In this document: piece by piece, positions 1 to 8,528 of the stretch
Position numbering within the stretch: position 1 is the stretch's first letter
Layout of the letters: the number at the start of each line of letters is the position of its first letter
Translations under genes and position numbers: made by a program
The notes under the pieces: model-generated
Seen by the model: the letters and a program-made list of their open reading frames with translations, nothing else
What the model was told of the DNA's origin: nothing
The model's database searches: none
Origin: Chloroflexota bacterium
Lineage (GTDB): Bacteria > Chloroflexota > Anaerolineae > Promineifilales > Promineifilaceae
Length of the DNA stretch: 55,247 nucleotides
Direction: 5' to 3'
Assembly: GCA_012515125.1 (NCBI GenBank)
Contig: JAAYYY010000038.1
Location: forward strand, 1 to 55,247

Positions 1-890
1 GCGACGCCGGAGACGATGCCCCGGTCTACGCCGAAGAGGGTGGCGGTGACCCCGCCGTTGCCGGCAGCGGTCGAAGCGGTGTGCGTGCCGTGGCCGTTGT
101 CGTCACGGGCCGAGTCGAACTCGGTGGGCAGCAGCCCCACGACCGCCTTGTAGGTGTCGAGGAACGCGTAAGCGCCAATGAGCTTGTTGTTGCAGGTGAA
201 CGGCTGATCATCCGGGTTGTAAGCGGTGTTGCCGAAGTCGCAGGTGCTGCGCGGGCCACCGGAGCCAAAGCCGTTCGAGCCGGGCACGACGGGCGGCGCA
301 GGATAAGGATTGCCGAATGGATCGGGATCGGAGAACGAGGGGTGTTCGGGCCAGATACCCGTGTCGAGGATGCCGACGATGACACCCTCGGCAGCATTTT
401 GCTGCCCACCCAGCATATTCCAGACCGTCGGCGCCCCGATGAATTGCTGGCTGACCTCGGTGTCAGGCTGCTGCAGTTGATCGAGGTAGATGGCGGCGAC
501 GCCGTCCAGCGCTTCAACTTCGTCCAGCTTGTCGGGTGAAAGCACCAGCGAGACGCCGTTGAATACTTCCGTGTAGCGATGGACGACCTCGCCCTCCGAC
601 ACCGCCTCCAGGGTGCGCTCGTCCACCCCGTCCTCGAAGACGACGAATACGCTGAGCGGGGCGACATCTTCCACGCCCATGGTGGAGAAGGTCGTGCGCG
701 CCGCCTCAGGTGCGGACTGCTTGTCAATATCCTCAAGTGCGGGGTCTACCGAGGTTTCTACCTGAACGGCGTCAGGCAAAACAGTGATGCCATTCTCCTG
801 GGCAGCGCCGAGAGAAGCCGACGATAGCACAAGGACTACCATCAACAGGGCGCCGCACAGCAAGCTGAATGCGCGTATGTGGGATTTCAT
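1..890 (-). CDS. Secreted subtilisin-like serine protease (S8), 3' part outside window
   Basis: This gene is absent from the ORF track because it has no stop inside the window; I translated it from the reverse complement. It opens with a signal peptide (MKSHIRAFSLLCGALLMVVL...SLGAAQ). An inhibitor_I9-like propeptide region follows, with 'LSVFVVFEDGVDE' and 'VVHRYTEVFNGVSLVL' (about residues 78-120). The S8 catalytic core begins after that. The catalytic Asp lies in 'VGILDTGIWPEHPSF' (about residue 175) and the catalytic His in 'DDNGHGTHTAST' (about residue 270). The Ser motif would lie beyond the window edge. The start is the ATG at 888-890, preceded by AAAAAGGAG nine bases upstream. It resembles large exported PA-domain subtilases that degrade extracellular protein. 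Family assignment is firm; total length and C-terminal domains are unknown. Confidence 0.92.
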   Translation of the reverse strand, partial: MKSHIRAFSLLCGALLMVVLVLSSASLGAAQENGITVLPDAVQVETSVDPALEDIDKQSAPEAARTTFSTMGVEDVAPLSVFVVFEDGVDERTLEAVSEGEVVHRYTEVFNGVSLVLSPDKLDEVEALDGVAAIYLDQLQQPDTEVSQQFIGAPTVWNMLGGQQNAAEGVIVGILDTGIWPEHPSFSDPDPFGNPYPAPPVVPGSNGFGSGGPRSTCDFGNTAYNPDDQPFTCNNKLIGAYAFLDTYKAVVGLLPTEFDSARDDNGHGTHTASTAAGNGGVTATLFGVDRGIVSGV

Positions 891-1288
891 CTAGTTGTGC
901 TCCTTTTTACTCGCCTACATTGTGTTACTGGATAAGGGGAACTGGGGGGATTTGTAGCTTGCTCCGAAAACCACCTCCTTCTGAAACTGGCTGGCAGGCC
1001 GTCACCAGGTAACCGAGATCGCCGTCTCGACAAAGAGACGCTAACAACGCAGACGCTCGGGTGGGCCCTAACCCTCCTGCCAAAGGCCTTTAATCCCATT
1101 AAGTGATGAAGTTGTCCCGTGTTGGGAGTTACTGGTTGTCCAGAGTATATCGCCTATTGCGGCGTAAATCAACAGGTGACGGCATTGACCACGGCGGCCA
1201 GCGGCAGCTGACCCGCCCGCTGCCGGGGAGTCACAGGATCGTCGAAGTGTATGGAAAAGGGGAGCACAGGCTGGCGAGGCGACGGCCC
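891..1288. other. Intergenic region, no recognised gene
   Basis: This 398-base stretch lies between two minus-strand genes. Open frames here are short and show no family signature. The part nearest the protease carries its Shine-Dalgarno (AAAAAGGAG on the minus strand). Further out there is a small inverted repeat (CGAGA at 1014-1018 with TCTCG at 1025-1029). I could not match the region to a known riboswitch or tRNA. It probably holds the promoter and a long 5' leader of the protease gene. Confidence 0.5.
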
Positions 1289-2194
1289 TCAGAAGGCAAT
1301 GCCCTCTTCGTCGGCAGGGATGAGCCGGCTGTGTACCTCCATCGTCCACAGCTCCCACATCTCGGAGGCGTTGGCCGGCTGGTGGCTGGCCTTGACGTTT
1401 TCATAGGCGGCGCGGGCCTGCTTGACGTTGGGAAATGCGCCCTGCTCGATGCCCCAGGCAATCGCCTCGTCGGGTCCGGCGAAGCGGCTCTCGCGGCGCG
1501 CCTGCTGTTCTTGCTCGAGACCTTCGTACATCGCCTCTTCGAGCTTCTCCGGCATCATCTCCCACGTGCCGCTCTCGTCCCAGATTGTCATGCCCTGCCG
1601 GCCGGTCCGGCACCATTCGACGTGAATGCCCAGCTTCGGGCCCTGGCGCACAACACGCAGGCGGGCGTTGAGATTGCGCTGCAGCCGGGCCAGCTCCGTC
1701 GCCGGAATGCTCGTCGTGGTCTGAGTCTGGGCCTGAGCGTCGCGCCCCTGCTGCAAATGGTATATCCAGAGAACGTCGGTGCCCCAGCGGCTGACGCCAT
1801 CCTGCAGGAGCTTCATGCCCGTTGCCTTGGCTACAAAGCTCGACATCTTGTTGCGGTTGTCGCCGTCCAGGTTGGCCTGTACGGCACGCTGCACCAGTGG
1901 GGAGATGAGCTGCGTCAGACTATCAACGACGATGGTGGCGACACGCTCCTCGGGCATGGAGTGCGCCAGCTCGTCGACGATGCGGGGGATCAGCCCATTG
2001 GTGCGCGGATCTTCAAACTCGAGAACGTCGCCGCCGACGAGATGCATCACCTCGTCAAAGCGCTGGTCACTGTCTACGACAAGGATGGGAGCCGCCATGC
2101 GGGCGGCGAAAGTGCTCTTACCTTCGCCCGGAAAGCCGACCAGGCTCCAGAGCCGGCGGGGATACCGGGGACGTTTCTTTGTTCGTAGGGCCAT
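1289..2194 (-). CDS. Sak4/AAA_24-type RecA-like P-loop ATPase, LexA-box promoter
   Basis: The product is a RecA-fold ATPase of the phage-recombinase-like AAA_24 (Sak4) type. Walker A is 'GFPGEGKST' near the N terminus. Aspartates follow in 'ILVVDSDQRFDE', and Walker B is 'ATIVVDSLTQL'. A mid-protein stretch, 'GVSRWGTDVLWIYH', suits the end of a RecA core. The C-terminal third is acidic and helical and could be a protein-interaction tail. The ORF track begins at 2215, but that ATG lies in the -10 box (GATAAT on the minus strand). The ATG at 2192-2194 has AAAGGAG six bases upstream and is the better start, giving 301 residues. Family members load onto single-stranded DNA or pair strands in phages. 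No phage gene is nearby, so a host repair role is more likely here. That role is inferred. Confidence 0.75.
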   Translation of the reverse strand: MALRTKKRPRYPRRLWSLVGFPGEGKSTFAARMAAPILVVDSDQRFDEVMHLVGGDVLEFEDPRTNGLIPRIVDELAHSMPEERVATIVVDSLTQLISPLVQRAVQANLDGDNRNKMSSFVAKATGMKLLQDGVSRWGTDVLWIYHLQQGRDAQAQTQTTTSIPATELARLQRNLNARLRVVRQGPKLGIHVEWCRTGRQGMTIWDESGTWEMMPEKLEEAMYEGLEQEQQARRESRFAGPDEAIAWGIEQGAFPNVKQARAAYENVKASHQPANASEMWELWTMEVHSRLIPADEEGIAF

Positions 2195-2213
2195 AATATG
2201 CTCCTTTCCCTCC

Positions 2214-2242
2214 ATTATCCCTCAGTAATCCCAGAAATGCAA
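2214..2242 (-). promoter_or_regulatory. Promoter of the Sak4-like ATPase gene
   Basis: On the minus strand the sequence reads TTGCAT, 17 bases, GATAAT, and places transcription start about 13 bases before the chosen ATG. The -35 box overlaps the LexA-like box at 2240-2253. Because the -10 box contains the upstream ATG at 2213-2215, translation must begin at the internal ATG with its own Shine-Dalgarno. Confidence 0.55.
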
Positions 2243-2253
2243 ACATTTGTTCT
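2240..2253 (-). promoter_or_regulatory. Candidate LexA/DinR (SOS) operator
   Basis: The minus strand reads AGAACAAATGTTTG. It agrees with the Gram-positive-type LexA box CGAACRNRYGTTYG at 13 of 14 positions. It overlaps the -35 element of the Sak4-like ATPase gene, where a repressor would block polymerase. The match is read by eye, and whether LexA of this organism uses this box is not known. Confidence 0.5.
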
Positions 2254-2416
2254 AATGATGTAGCAGAGTGAAACAGGAGACGGTAGGCACGTCGGAGGCC
2301 CCCTTTTGTGCCTGCTTCCCCGTGGATAGGCTGCCATTCGCGAGAACAGCAGCCCATCCATTCGCTTGGCTTATGGCTTACTGCTTACTTATGGAGAGTC
2401 ACGACGGTATCGCGCG

Positions 2417-3775
2417 TCAGCCACCGTACTGATCGCGGGCAAAGCCGAGCAGGCCGCGCTCCGCGAGCTTCTCGACCGGCGCCCGGAAGGTGACCTGCAC
2501 GACGCCGGGATGGCGGCCGATTTCGATGGCGCCCGTAATCGTGGCGCGATTCTTGACTTCTGGCACGGTCATATCCAGCAGCGCGGCCGCGCGCTCGAGG
2601 CCGTTGTCTGTGGCCGCGTTGAGGTCTGGACCCGTGCCGATGACGGAGATGGGCAGGCTCTCCTCGATGCCGTCGATGCCCCAGCTCTCCGCCAGCGCCT
2701 CGGCGCGGCTCTTCTCATCCGGCGTCAACGGCCGGGCCAGGAAGGGCAGATCGTCGGCGACGGGGAAGAGCACAGGGCCGTCGATGTTCAGCCCTTTGAT
2801 CAGATGCACCTGCAGGGTGATCGTACCGGCGACGTCGGCCGTGTGCCCGGCGATTTCGCCGTCGCCCTGCATGGCGTGCATGTCGCCCATGTAGACGCCC
2901 CCACCCGGCGCCTTGACCGGGCAGATAAGAATGGCGCCAGCCCGCACGGCGTCGATGTCCATGTGTCCGTCGGTGCGGTGAGACAGCTGGTCGGCCGTCA
3001 GACCATACTCATGGGGCGCGCCGACGAGGAAGGTCCCAAAGTCGCCCGCGTTGTGCGAGTCGGGCATGGGGATCGCCGGCGTGGTGCCAAGCTGGCCCAT
3101 GAACGGGCGCAGACGGGCGACGAGACCGACGAGGTCGTGTGGCGCGAAGGTGAGGATGGAGTTCTGGATGGATTTCTCCGGCATCGCCGCGTAATAGCGG
3201 GCGTCGCGGGCCAGCTTTTCGGCCACTTCCTGATTCAGCGTAACGCCCAGCGCGCGCAGGTTGTCGAAGCCAATGGTATAGCCGTTGGTGAAGGCGAATG
3301 GCGCGGTCGGAGCGCCGCAGTTGGCGCAGCGCACGGCGTCCTGACCGATCCCTTCGATCACCGTCCGGGGGTAAAGCTCCCCACACTCTGGACACTTACC
3401 GGCGACGTACGGATCACCGAGGAAACGACCGGCAAGCATGCGGTCGTTGCCCGAGGCGGTCGCCATGCTGGTAACGCTGATGTCCTTGATGCGAATGGCA
3501 ATGGCGTCACCCACTTCGGCCCCGGCGACGGCGACGGGTCTGGTCACCTCATGCCCGCCGCGGATTTCGGGCGTAATCATCGGCCCCCAGCAACCGGGAG
3601 CGGTATTGGCGATGATGTGCCCGCCGTCGCGTACCGGCCCGAGCATCGGCCGGTTGGGGTCGAGGATACCATCGACGAACTCATCAACGTAGACCGTTTC
3701 GTGACCGGCAAGATGGCCGTTGCCAGACGCCGGTTGCACGTCGGTCCGTGGTTCAGACTTCATTTCCAGGGTCAT
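2417..3775 (-). CDS. Acetamidase/formamidase family amidohydrolase with zinc-ribbon insert
   Basis: The product belongs to the FmdA/AmdA family, which hydrolyses small amides such as formamide or acetamide to the acid and ammonia. Recognisable blocks include 'GPVRDGGHIIANTAPGCWGP', 'GGGVYMGDMHAMQGDGEI' and 'GLNIDGPVLFP'. An inserted segment near residues 130-170 carries CPEC and CANC pairs and looks like a zinc ribbon. The protein is about 452 residues, longer than compact members of the family. The track start (3832) runs into the upstream gene. The ATG at 3773-3775 has AGGAGG seven bases upstream and is the likely start. That Shine-Dalgarno sits just after the stop of the MoaD-like gene, so the two are probably cotranscribed. 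The exact substrate cannot be told from sequence. Confidence 0.85.
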   Translation of the reverse strand: MTLEMKSEPRTDVQPASGNGHLAGHETVYVDEFVDGILDPNRPMLGPVRDGGHIIANTAPGCWGPMITPEIRGGHEVTRPVAVAGAEVGDAIAIRIKDISVTSMATASGNDRMLAGRFLGDPYVAGKCPECGELYPRTVIEGIGQDAVRCANCGAPTAPFAFTNGYTIGFDNLRALGVTLNQEVAEKLARDARYYAAMPEKSIQNSILTFAPHDLVGLVARLRPFMGQLGTTPAIPMPDSHNAGDFGTFLVGAPHEYGLTADQLSHRTDGHMDIDAVRAGAILICPVKAPGGGVYMGDMHAMQGDGEIAGHTADVAGTITLQVHLIKGLNIDGPVLFPVADDLPFLARPLTPDEKSRAEALAESWGIDGIEESLPISVIGTGPDLNAATDNGLERAAALLDMTVPEVKNRATITGAIEIGRHPGVVQVTFRAPVEKLAERGLLGFARDQYGG

Positions 3776-3788
3776 GGTAATACCTCCT

Positions 3789-4073
3789 CTACTCAGCAGG
3801 AACGGGAACAAGCCCAGCGCCGGAGCAGCCACCGGCGATGGGCATCAAGAGGGCGACCTCGGACGCACCGGCGAGCGAAGTCGCGGGGGTAACATGCTGT
3901 CCGGCGACGACGGGAATAGCCTGGCGCAGTAACCGGGCAGCGGCCGGATACTGGACAGCAAGGACGTCCAGGAGATCCGCGACGGTCGCCTGCTCCGGCA
4001 GCGTCAGCGACAGGCGCGGGGCGCCGATGGTCGTCATGAGCTGACCGTTGAGGCGGACGGGAATGGTGAACAT
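3789..4073 (-). CDS. MoaD/ThiS-like beta-grasp protein with C-terminal extension
   Basis: This is a 94-residue ubiquitin-like protein of the MoaD/ThiS sulfur-carrier superfamily: 'MFTIPVRLNGQL...LSLTLPEQATVADLLDVLAVQYPA' and then 'EVALLMPIAGG'. In MoaD and ThiS the GG dipeptide is the C terminus and becomes the thiocarboxylate. Here twelve residues follow (CSGAGLVPVPAE), so carrier activity would need proteolytic trimming or has been lost. The ATG at 4071-4073 has GGAG eight bases upstream; the longer track ORF adds an unlikely N terminus. A TACAAT at 4153-4158 (minus) could be its -10 box, giving a leader of about 70 bases. It lies 13 bases before the amidase start, so the two likely form an operon. 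Its partner enzyme is unknown, and no moaE, moeB or thiF is in the window. Confidence 0.7.
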   Translation of the reverse strand: MFTIPVRLNGQLMTTIGAPRLSLTLPEQATVADLLDVLAVQYPAAARLLRQAIPVVAGQHVTPATSLAGASEVALLMPIAGGCSGAGLVPVPAE

Positions 4074-4325
4074 AGCATCATCTCCGGATGGTTGCGCCGG
4101 GCCAGGCCGGCACAGGCCGATATGCGCGTCGTCGATGTCAGGGCTACTGCTAATTGTACCATATTCGGAGCCTTCTCGCATTGGTCGGACTTGCGGACGA
4201 TTGCGGTTGGTGGCAGGAACAGAGCCGCTGTGCTAGTCTGGTTTCTTTGAGTGACGACGAGGTAGAATTGCATCGCCGGCCGGGATCATGGGCCGGCACG
4301 GACTGGAAAGGAAAAGGAACGATCT

Positions 4326-6182
4326 GTGACCGAAAACCTTCTTGTTGGGCTGACGGCTATCGTCGTGTTCGGCATTGGCGCCCAGTGGCTGGGGTGGCGG
4401 CTGCGCTTTCCTTCCATTCTCATCCTGCTCCTGTTTGGGTTCCTCGCCGGTCCCGTTCTGGGGCTGATCGATCCCGATAGCCTTTTGGGCGAAGTGCTCT
4501 TCCCTGTCGTCAGCCTGTCGGTGGCGCTCATTCTGTTCGAGGGCGGCCTGACCCTGCGGCACGACGAGCTTCCGCACATCCGCGGCGTTTTATTGCGGTT
4601 GATCAGCATCGGGGCGGTGATCACCTGGGTCGTCGCGACCCTGGCGGCGCGGCTGATCCTCAACCTCTCGTGGAGTGTGTCCATATTGCTGGGGGCAATT
4701 CTTATCGTCACCGGCCCGACCGTCATCGGGCCGCTGCTACGGCAGATCAAGCCCCAGGGGCAGGCCGGCGCGGTGGTGAAGTGGGAGGGCATCCTCATCG
4801 ATCCCGTCGGCGCTGTGCTGGCTGTCCTCGTCTTTGAGGCCATGCAGGCCGGCGACCTGAGTGCGGCGCCGGGGACGATTCTGCTGGGCGTGCTTGAGAC
4901 AGCCGTCATTGGACTGGTTACCGGCCTCGTCGCGGCAACCCTGATGATTGGCCTGCTGCGCCGCTACCTGATTCCCGATCACCTCCAGAACGGCGTGGCG
5001 CTGATGTTCATCGTCGTGGCCTTTGCCCTGAGCAACCTGCTGCACCACGAGTCCGGCCTGCTGACGGTAACCGTGATGGGCCTCGTCGTGGCCAACCAGC
5101 GCCTTATTACCATCCGGCACATCGTCGAGTTTAAGGAGAATCTGCAGATCCTGCTGGTGGGTACGCTGTTTATTCTGCTTGCAGCCCGTATGAAGCCCGG
5201 CTCCATTCTGGCGCTGGGCTGGGAAAGTGTGCTCTTTGTGGCCGTGCTCATTCTCATCGCGCGCCCCCTATCGGTCCTGATCTCCACGGCCGGCTCCTCC
5301 TTTTCCTGGAAAGAGCGGCTGTTCGTTATGTGGATGGCGCCCAGGGGCATTGTCGCCGCTTCAGTGGCCTCCGTTTTCTCCTTTGGGCTGATCGACGCGG
5401 GCGTGGAGGGAGCCGAGGAGCTGGCGTCTATCACCTTCCTGGTCATCGTTGGAACGGTCACCTTCTACGGGCTGACGGCGGGACCGGTGGCCCGGCGGCT
5501 GGGGCTGGCCGAGCGGAACCCGCAGGGCGTCGTCATCGCGGGCGCCCATCCCCTTGCCCGGGCTATAGCCCGCGTCCTGTGCGACCAGGGCATCACGGCG
5601 CGCCTCCTGGACACCAACTGGGATAACGTGCGGGCCGGCCGCAGGGAAGGGCTGGAAGTATGCCACGGGAGCGCCTACTCCGAAGAGGTACTCGAGCGGC
5701 TGGACCTGACGGGCATCGGGCGCATGCTGGCGATGACGCCCAACGACGAGGTCAACTCCCTGGCAGCGCTGCAGTTTCCCGAGGTGTTCAGCCGGGCGGA
5801 GGTATACCAGCTGCCGCCGCGGAGAAGCAACGGGGGTAGCAGCGATCTGTTCCCGGCTCCCCAACATCTGACGGGCCGCATTCTATTCGGTCCGGATTTC
5901 AACTACAGGTTCCTGGACGAACAGCTCCAGCGCGGCGCCGAAATCCGTGCCATACCGCTGACGGCCGATTTCACCTATCAGGATCTGCTGGCCGAATACA
6001 ACGGGCGAATCATTCCGCTGTTCATCGTCGGCGCGCGCAAGAAGCTGACAATCATCACCACGGACAACCAGGTCACGCCGCAGCCGGGACAGACCGTCAT
6101 CAGTATGGTGCTTCTCGAAGGCGCGCTGAGGGATGCGGATACAGCCCGGCGCCTTCAGGCTGTCCGGGCCGACGGAGCATAG
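4326..6182 (+). CDS. CPA1/NhaP-type cation:proton antiporter with C-terminal nucleotide-binding-like domain
   Basis: A 618-residue integral membrane antiporter that would exchange Na+ or K+ for protons. About twelve hydrophobic segments fill residues 5-395. Family blocks include 'PSILILLLFGFLAGP', 'ALILFEGGLTLR', 'VTGPTVIGPLLRQIKP' and 'KWEGILIDPVGA'. The last corresponds to the cation-site helix; it keeps the Asp but has Ile where many NhaP proteins have Asn. Residues about 405-490 (GVVIAGAHPLARAIARVL...HGSAYSEEVLERLDL) look like a TrkA-N/RCK Rossmann domain, although the glycine motif is imperfect, and a TrkA-C-like tail follows. Translation starts at GTG 4326 behind AAAAGGAA. It is followed by a second antiporter of a different family and may be cotranscribed with it. 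Confidence 0.85.
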   Translation: MTENLLVGLTAIVVFGIGAQWLGWRLRFPSILILLLFGFLAGPVLGLIDPDSLLGEVLFPVVSLSVALILFEGGLTLRHDELPHIRGVLLRLISIGAVITWVVATLAARLILNLSWSVSILLGAILIVTGPTVIGPLLRQIKPQGQAGAVVKWEGILIDPVGAVLAVLVFEAMQAGDLSAAPGTILLGVLETAVIGLVTGLVAATLMIGLLRRYLIPDHLQNGVALMFIVVAFALSNLLHHESGLLTVTVMGLVVANQRLITIRHIVEFKENLQILLVGTLFILLAARMKPGSILALGWESVLFVAVLILIARPLSVLISTAGSSFSWKERLFVMWMAPRGIVAASVASVFSFGLIDAGVEGAEELASITFLVIVGTVTFYGLTAGPVARRLGLAERNPQGVVIAGAHPLARAIARVLCDQGITARLLDTNWDNVRAGRREGLEVCHGSAYSEEVLERLDLTGIGRMLAMTPNDEVNSLAALQFPEVFSRAEVYQLPPRRSNGGSSDLFPAPQHLTGRILFGPDFNYRFLDEQLQRGAEIRAIPLTADFTYQDLLAEYNGRIIPLFIVGARKKLTIITTDNQVTPQPGQTVISMVLLEGALRDADTARRLQAVRADGA

Positions 6183-6331
6183 GGCCGGCCCCTCCGGCAG
6201 TGGTTCGTCTGCTGGGATGGACCGGCGTCAGGCGTGACACTGTAGGAACAATTCGACGGGCGAGCCGGGGATGCACTACTATTACCGCGTTCTGCAGCCC
6301 ACAGATGGCCCAACCCCGGGAAGGAGGAACG

Positions 6332-8503
6332 GTGGACGTTTTTACTGCTGCGTCTCACCAGGACGTTCTGGCGCTCGTCATCCAGATTGCGGTCCTGCTT
6401 TTCACGGCCCGGGCGCTGGGCGAGGTCGCCCGCCGGTTGGGCCAGCCCGCCGTCGTAGGGGAAATTCTCGCCGGTATCCTGCTGGGCCCGTCGTTCCTGA
6501 GCAGCCTGATCCCGGCGGTTGGGGCCTGGATCGTGCCGCAGACGCCGGTGCGGGGCTACCTGCTGGAGACGATCAGCATGGTCGGGGTGATGTTTCTGTT
6601 GCTGATTACCGGGCTGGAGACGGATATTCCCCTTATCCGGCGCCACGCACGCACCGCGCTGTCTGCGGCGACGGGCGGCTTGCTGCTGCCCCTTCTGACG
6701 GGCTTTCTCCTCGGCCTTTATCTGCCGGAAACGCTGCTGGCGGCTCCCGACGAGCGGCTCGTATTCGCCCTGTTCGTCGCCGCCGCGCTCTCCATCTCAG
6801 CCATCCCTGTGATTGCCAAGGTGCTGATCGACCTGAACCTGATGCGCCGCGACATCGGTCAGACAATCATCGCCGCCGGTATGGTGGACGATACCACAGC
6901 TTGGATTCTGCTTTCGGTAATCATCGGCCTGGCCGGTGGAGGACAGGTAACGGCGCTGGGCGTGGCCGAATCGGTCGGAAGCGTCGTCGCCTTCCTGCTC
7001 ATTAGCTTCACGGTCGGCCGGTGGCTGGCCCGGCGGGCGCTCCGCTTCGTCCAGGACAAAGTCACCGGCTCCGATGCCGTTCTGACGCTGATCGTCGTCC
7101 TGGCCTTTGGCTGGGGCGCCGTCACCCAGGCGATCGGGCTCGAGGCGCTGTTTGGCGCTTTCGTCATGGGGATCCTGTTTGGACAGCTGCCCCGGCTGCA
7201 TGAGTCGGTCGTGCACACACTGGAGCGCATGACGCTGGCGATTCTGGCGCCGATCTTCTTCGCCGTCGCCGGGCTGAAGGTAAACCTGATCCGGCTGGCG
7301 GAACCGGCGACCCTCGCCATCGCCCTGCTGGTCATTTTTGTCGCCGTCTTCGGAAAAGTCGTGGGAACCTACACAGGCGCCCGGATTCTGGCGAGAAAGG
7401 ATCATTGGACGGCTCTGGGCTATGGCGCGGCGCTCAATGCACGCGGCGCCATGGAGATCATCATTGCTACCATCGGCCTGAACGCCGGCATCCTCTCGCA
7501 GACGATGTTCTCGATAATTGTCGTCATGGCGATCACCACGTCGTTGATGTCGCCGGCAGCCCTGCGCTGGGTGCTGACGCATATCGAGCCGGAGCAGCAG
7601 GAGCTGGACCGGCTGCGGCGTGAAGAGATGGCAGTGGGCAGTGTCGTCGCCGGTATCCACCGGGTGCTGCTGCCGCTACGGCGCCAGGAGGAACCGTTCG
7701 GCAGCCAGATGGTCGAGGCGCGTTTGCTGGAGCGATCGGGCGCGCACGGGAAACTATCGGTGACGCTGATGCACGTGATGGAAAACGGCGTGAAGCGGGA
7801 CGCAGAGGCCTTCCTGAAGGGTGTGGCTGCACAGTTCCGCGTGAGAGAGGTCGAGCGGAAGGTGGTTGACCACGCCGACCAGGCGACGGCCATCCTGGAC
7901 GAGGTGCATAAGGGGTACGGCCTGCTTGTACTGGGAGCATCAGAACGGCACAGGGATGGCAGCACGCTCTTCACGCCGCTCGTGGATACGATCGTGCGCT
8001 TCTCGCCGGTGCCCACGCTGGTGGTCCAGGGACCGCCCGAACTCACGGTCTGGGCGCCGGGGCGGATCATGGTGCCGGCGGTGGGCACGCCGGCGTCGCG
8101 CCACGCCGCCGAGCTGGCTTTCGCCATCGCCCGGCCAGGGACACGCTGCGTGCTGGTGATGAACGTCGTGCAGCCGGTCTCCTCGCGGCGCCACGACGGG
8201 CGCTACGAATACCGGGAGGCGGCCAGCGCCGGCTACCAGCTACGCCAGTATGAAGAAGGCCGGCAAATGGTAAAAAAGCTGGCCGAACTGGGCCGGCTCT
8301 ACGACGTAGAGGCAGAGACGACGGTGGTCGAGGGAGAGAGCCCGGAGGACACGATACTGGAGGTAGCAGAGGCCAACGCGATTGACCTGATTATCCTGGG
8401 GACGAGCCTGCGACCCTGGTCGTCGCGCCTCTACCTGGGGCCACGCGTCGAGTACATCCTGAGCGATGCGCGCTGCCCGGTTGTGGTTCTGAATACGAAT
8501 TGA
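6332..8503 (+). CDS. CPA2/KefB-type cation:proton antiporter with two universal stress domains
   Basis: A membrane antiporter of the monovalent cation:proton antiporter-2 family. 'QPAVVGEILAGILLGPS' is the family's first conserved helix. 'GMVDDTTAWILL' carries the paired aspartates of the ion site. About twelve membrane segments end near residue 410. Two universal-stress-protein domains follow: one from 'VLLPLRRQEEPF' and a second from 'IMVPAVGTPASRHAAELAF' to 'DARCPVVVLN', probably nucleotide-binding and regulatory. The track start at 6200 adds 44 residues without membrane character. I prefer GTG 6332, which lies four bases after AAGGAGG and gives 723 residues. ATG 6305 is the alternative. 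Its stop is 25 bases before the tex start. Confidence 0.85.
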   Translation: MDVFTAASHQDVLALVIQIAVLLFTARALGEVARRLGQPAVVGEILAGILLGPSFLSSLIPAVGAWIVPQTPVRGYLLETISMVGVMFLLLITGLETDIPLIRRHARTALSAATGGLLLPLLTGFLLGLYLPETLLAAPDERLVFALFVAAALSISAIPVIAKVLIDLNLMRRDIGQTIIAAGMVDDTTAWILLSVIIGLAGGGQVTALGVAESVGSVVAFLLISFTVGRWLARRALRFVQDKVTGSDAVLTLIVVLAFGWGAVTQAIGLEALFGAFVMGILFGQLPRLHESVVHTLERMTLAILAPIFFAVAGLKVNLIRLAEPATLAIALLVIFVAVFGKVVGTYTGARILARKDHWTALGYGAALNARGAMEIIIATIGLNAGILSQTMFSIIVVMAITTSLMSPAALRWVLTHIEPEQQELDRLRREEMAVGSVVAGIHRVLLPLRRQEEPFGSQMVEARLLERSGAHGKLSVTLMHVMENGVKRDAEAFLKGVAAQFRVREVERKVVDHADQATAILDEVHKGYGLLVLGASERHRDGSTLFTPLVDTIVRFSPVPTLVVQGPPELTVWAPGRIMVPAVGTPASRHAAELAFAIARPGTRCVLVMNVVQPVSSRRHDGRYEYREAASAGYQLRQYEEGRQMVKKLAELGRLYDVEAETTVVEGESPEDTILEVAEANAIDLIILGTSLRPWSSRLYLGPRVEYILSDARCPVVVLNTN

Positions 8504-8528
8504 CGGTGAGTACCGGAAGGAGCAGGGC

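Noticed and set aside
26-736. Track ORF of 236 codons at the window edge
   Set aside because: It is a different frame of the subtilase gene. The true frame has a signal peptide and the catalytic Asp and His motifs but was omitted because its stop is outside the window.
1103-2188. Long plus-strand ORF of 361 codons
   Set aside because: It is antisense to the Sak4-like ATPase, which has Walker motifs, a promoter and a Shine-Dalgarno. The plus-strand product is low-complexity and shows no family signature.
2366-3892. Long plus-strand ORF of 508 codons
   Set aside because: Shadow of the acetamidase/formamidase gene. Its product is rich in His, Arg and Asp, as expected from reverse reading of GC-rich codons.
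891-4200. Prophage remnant around the Sak4-like ATPase
   Set aside because: Neighbours are a protease, a MoaD-like protein and an amidase. There is no integrase, terminase, structural gene or attachment-site repeat.
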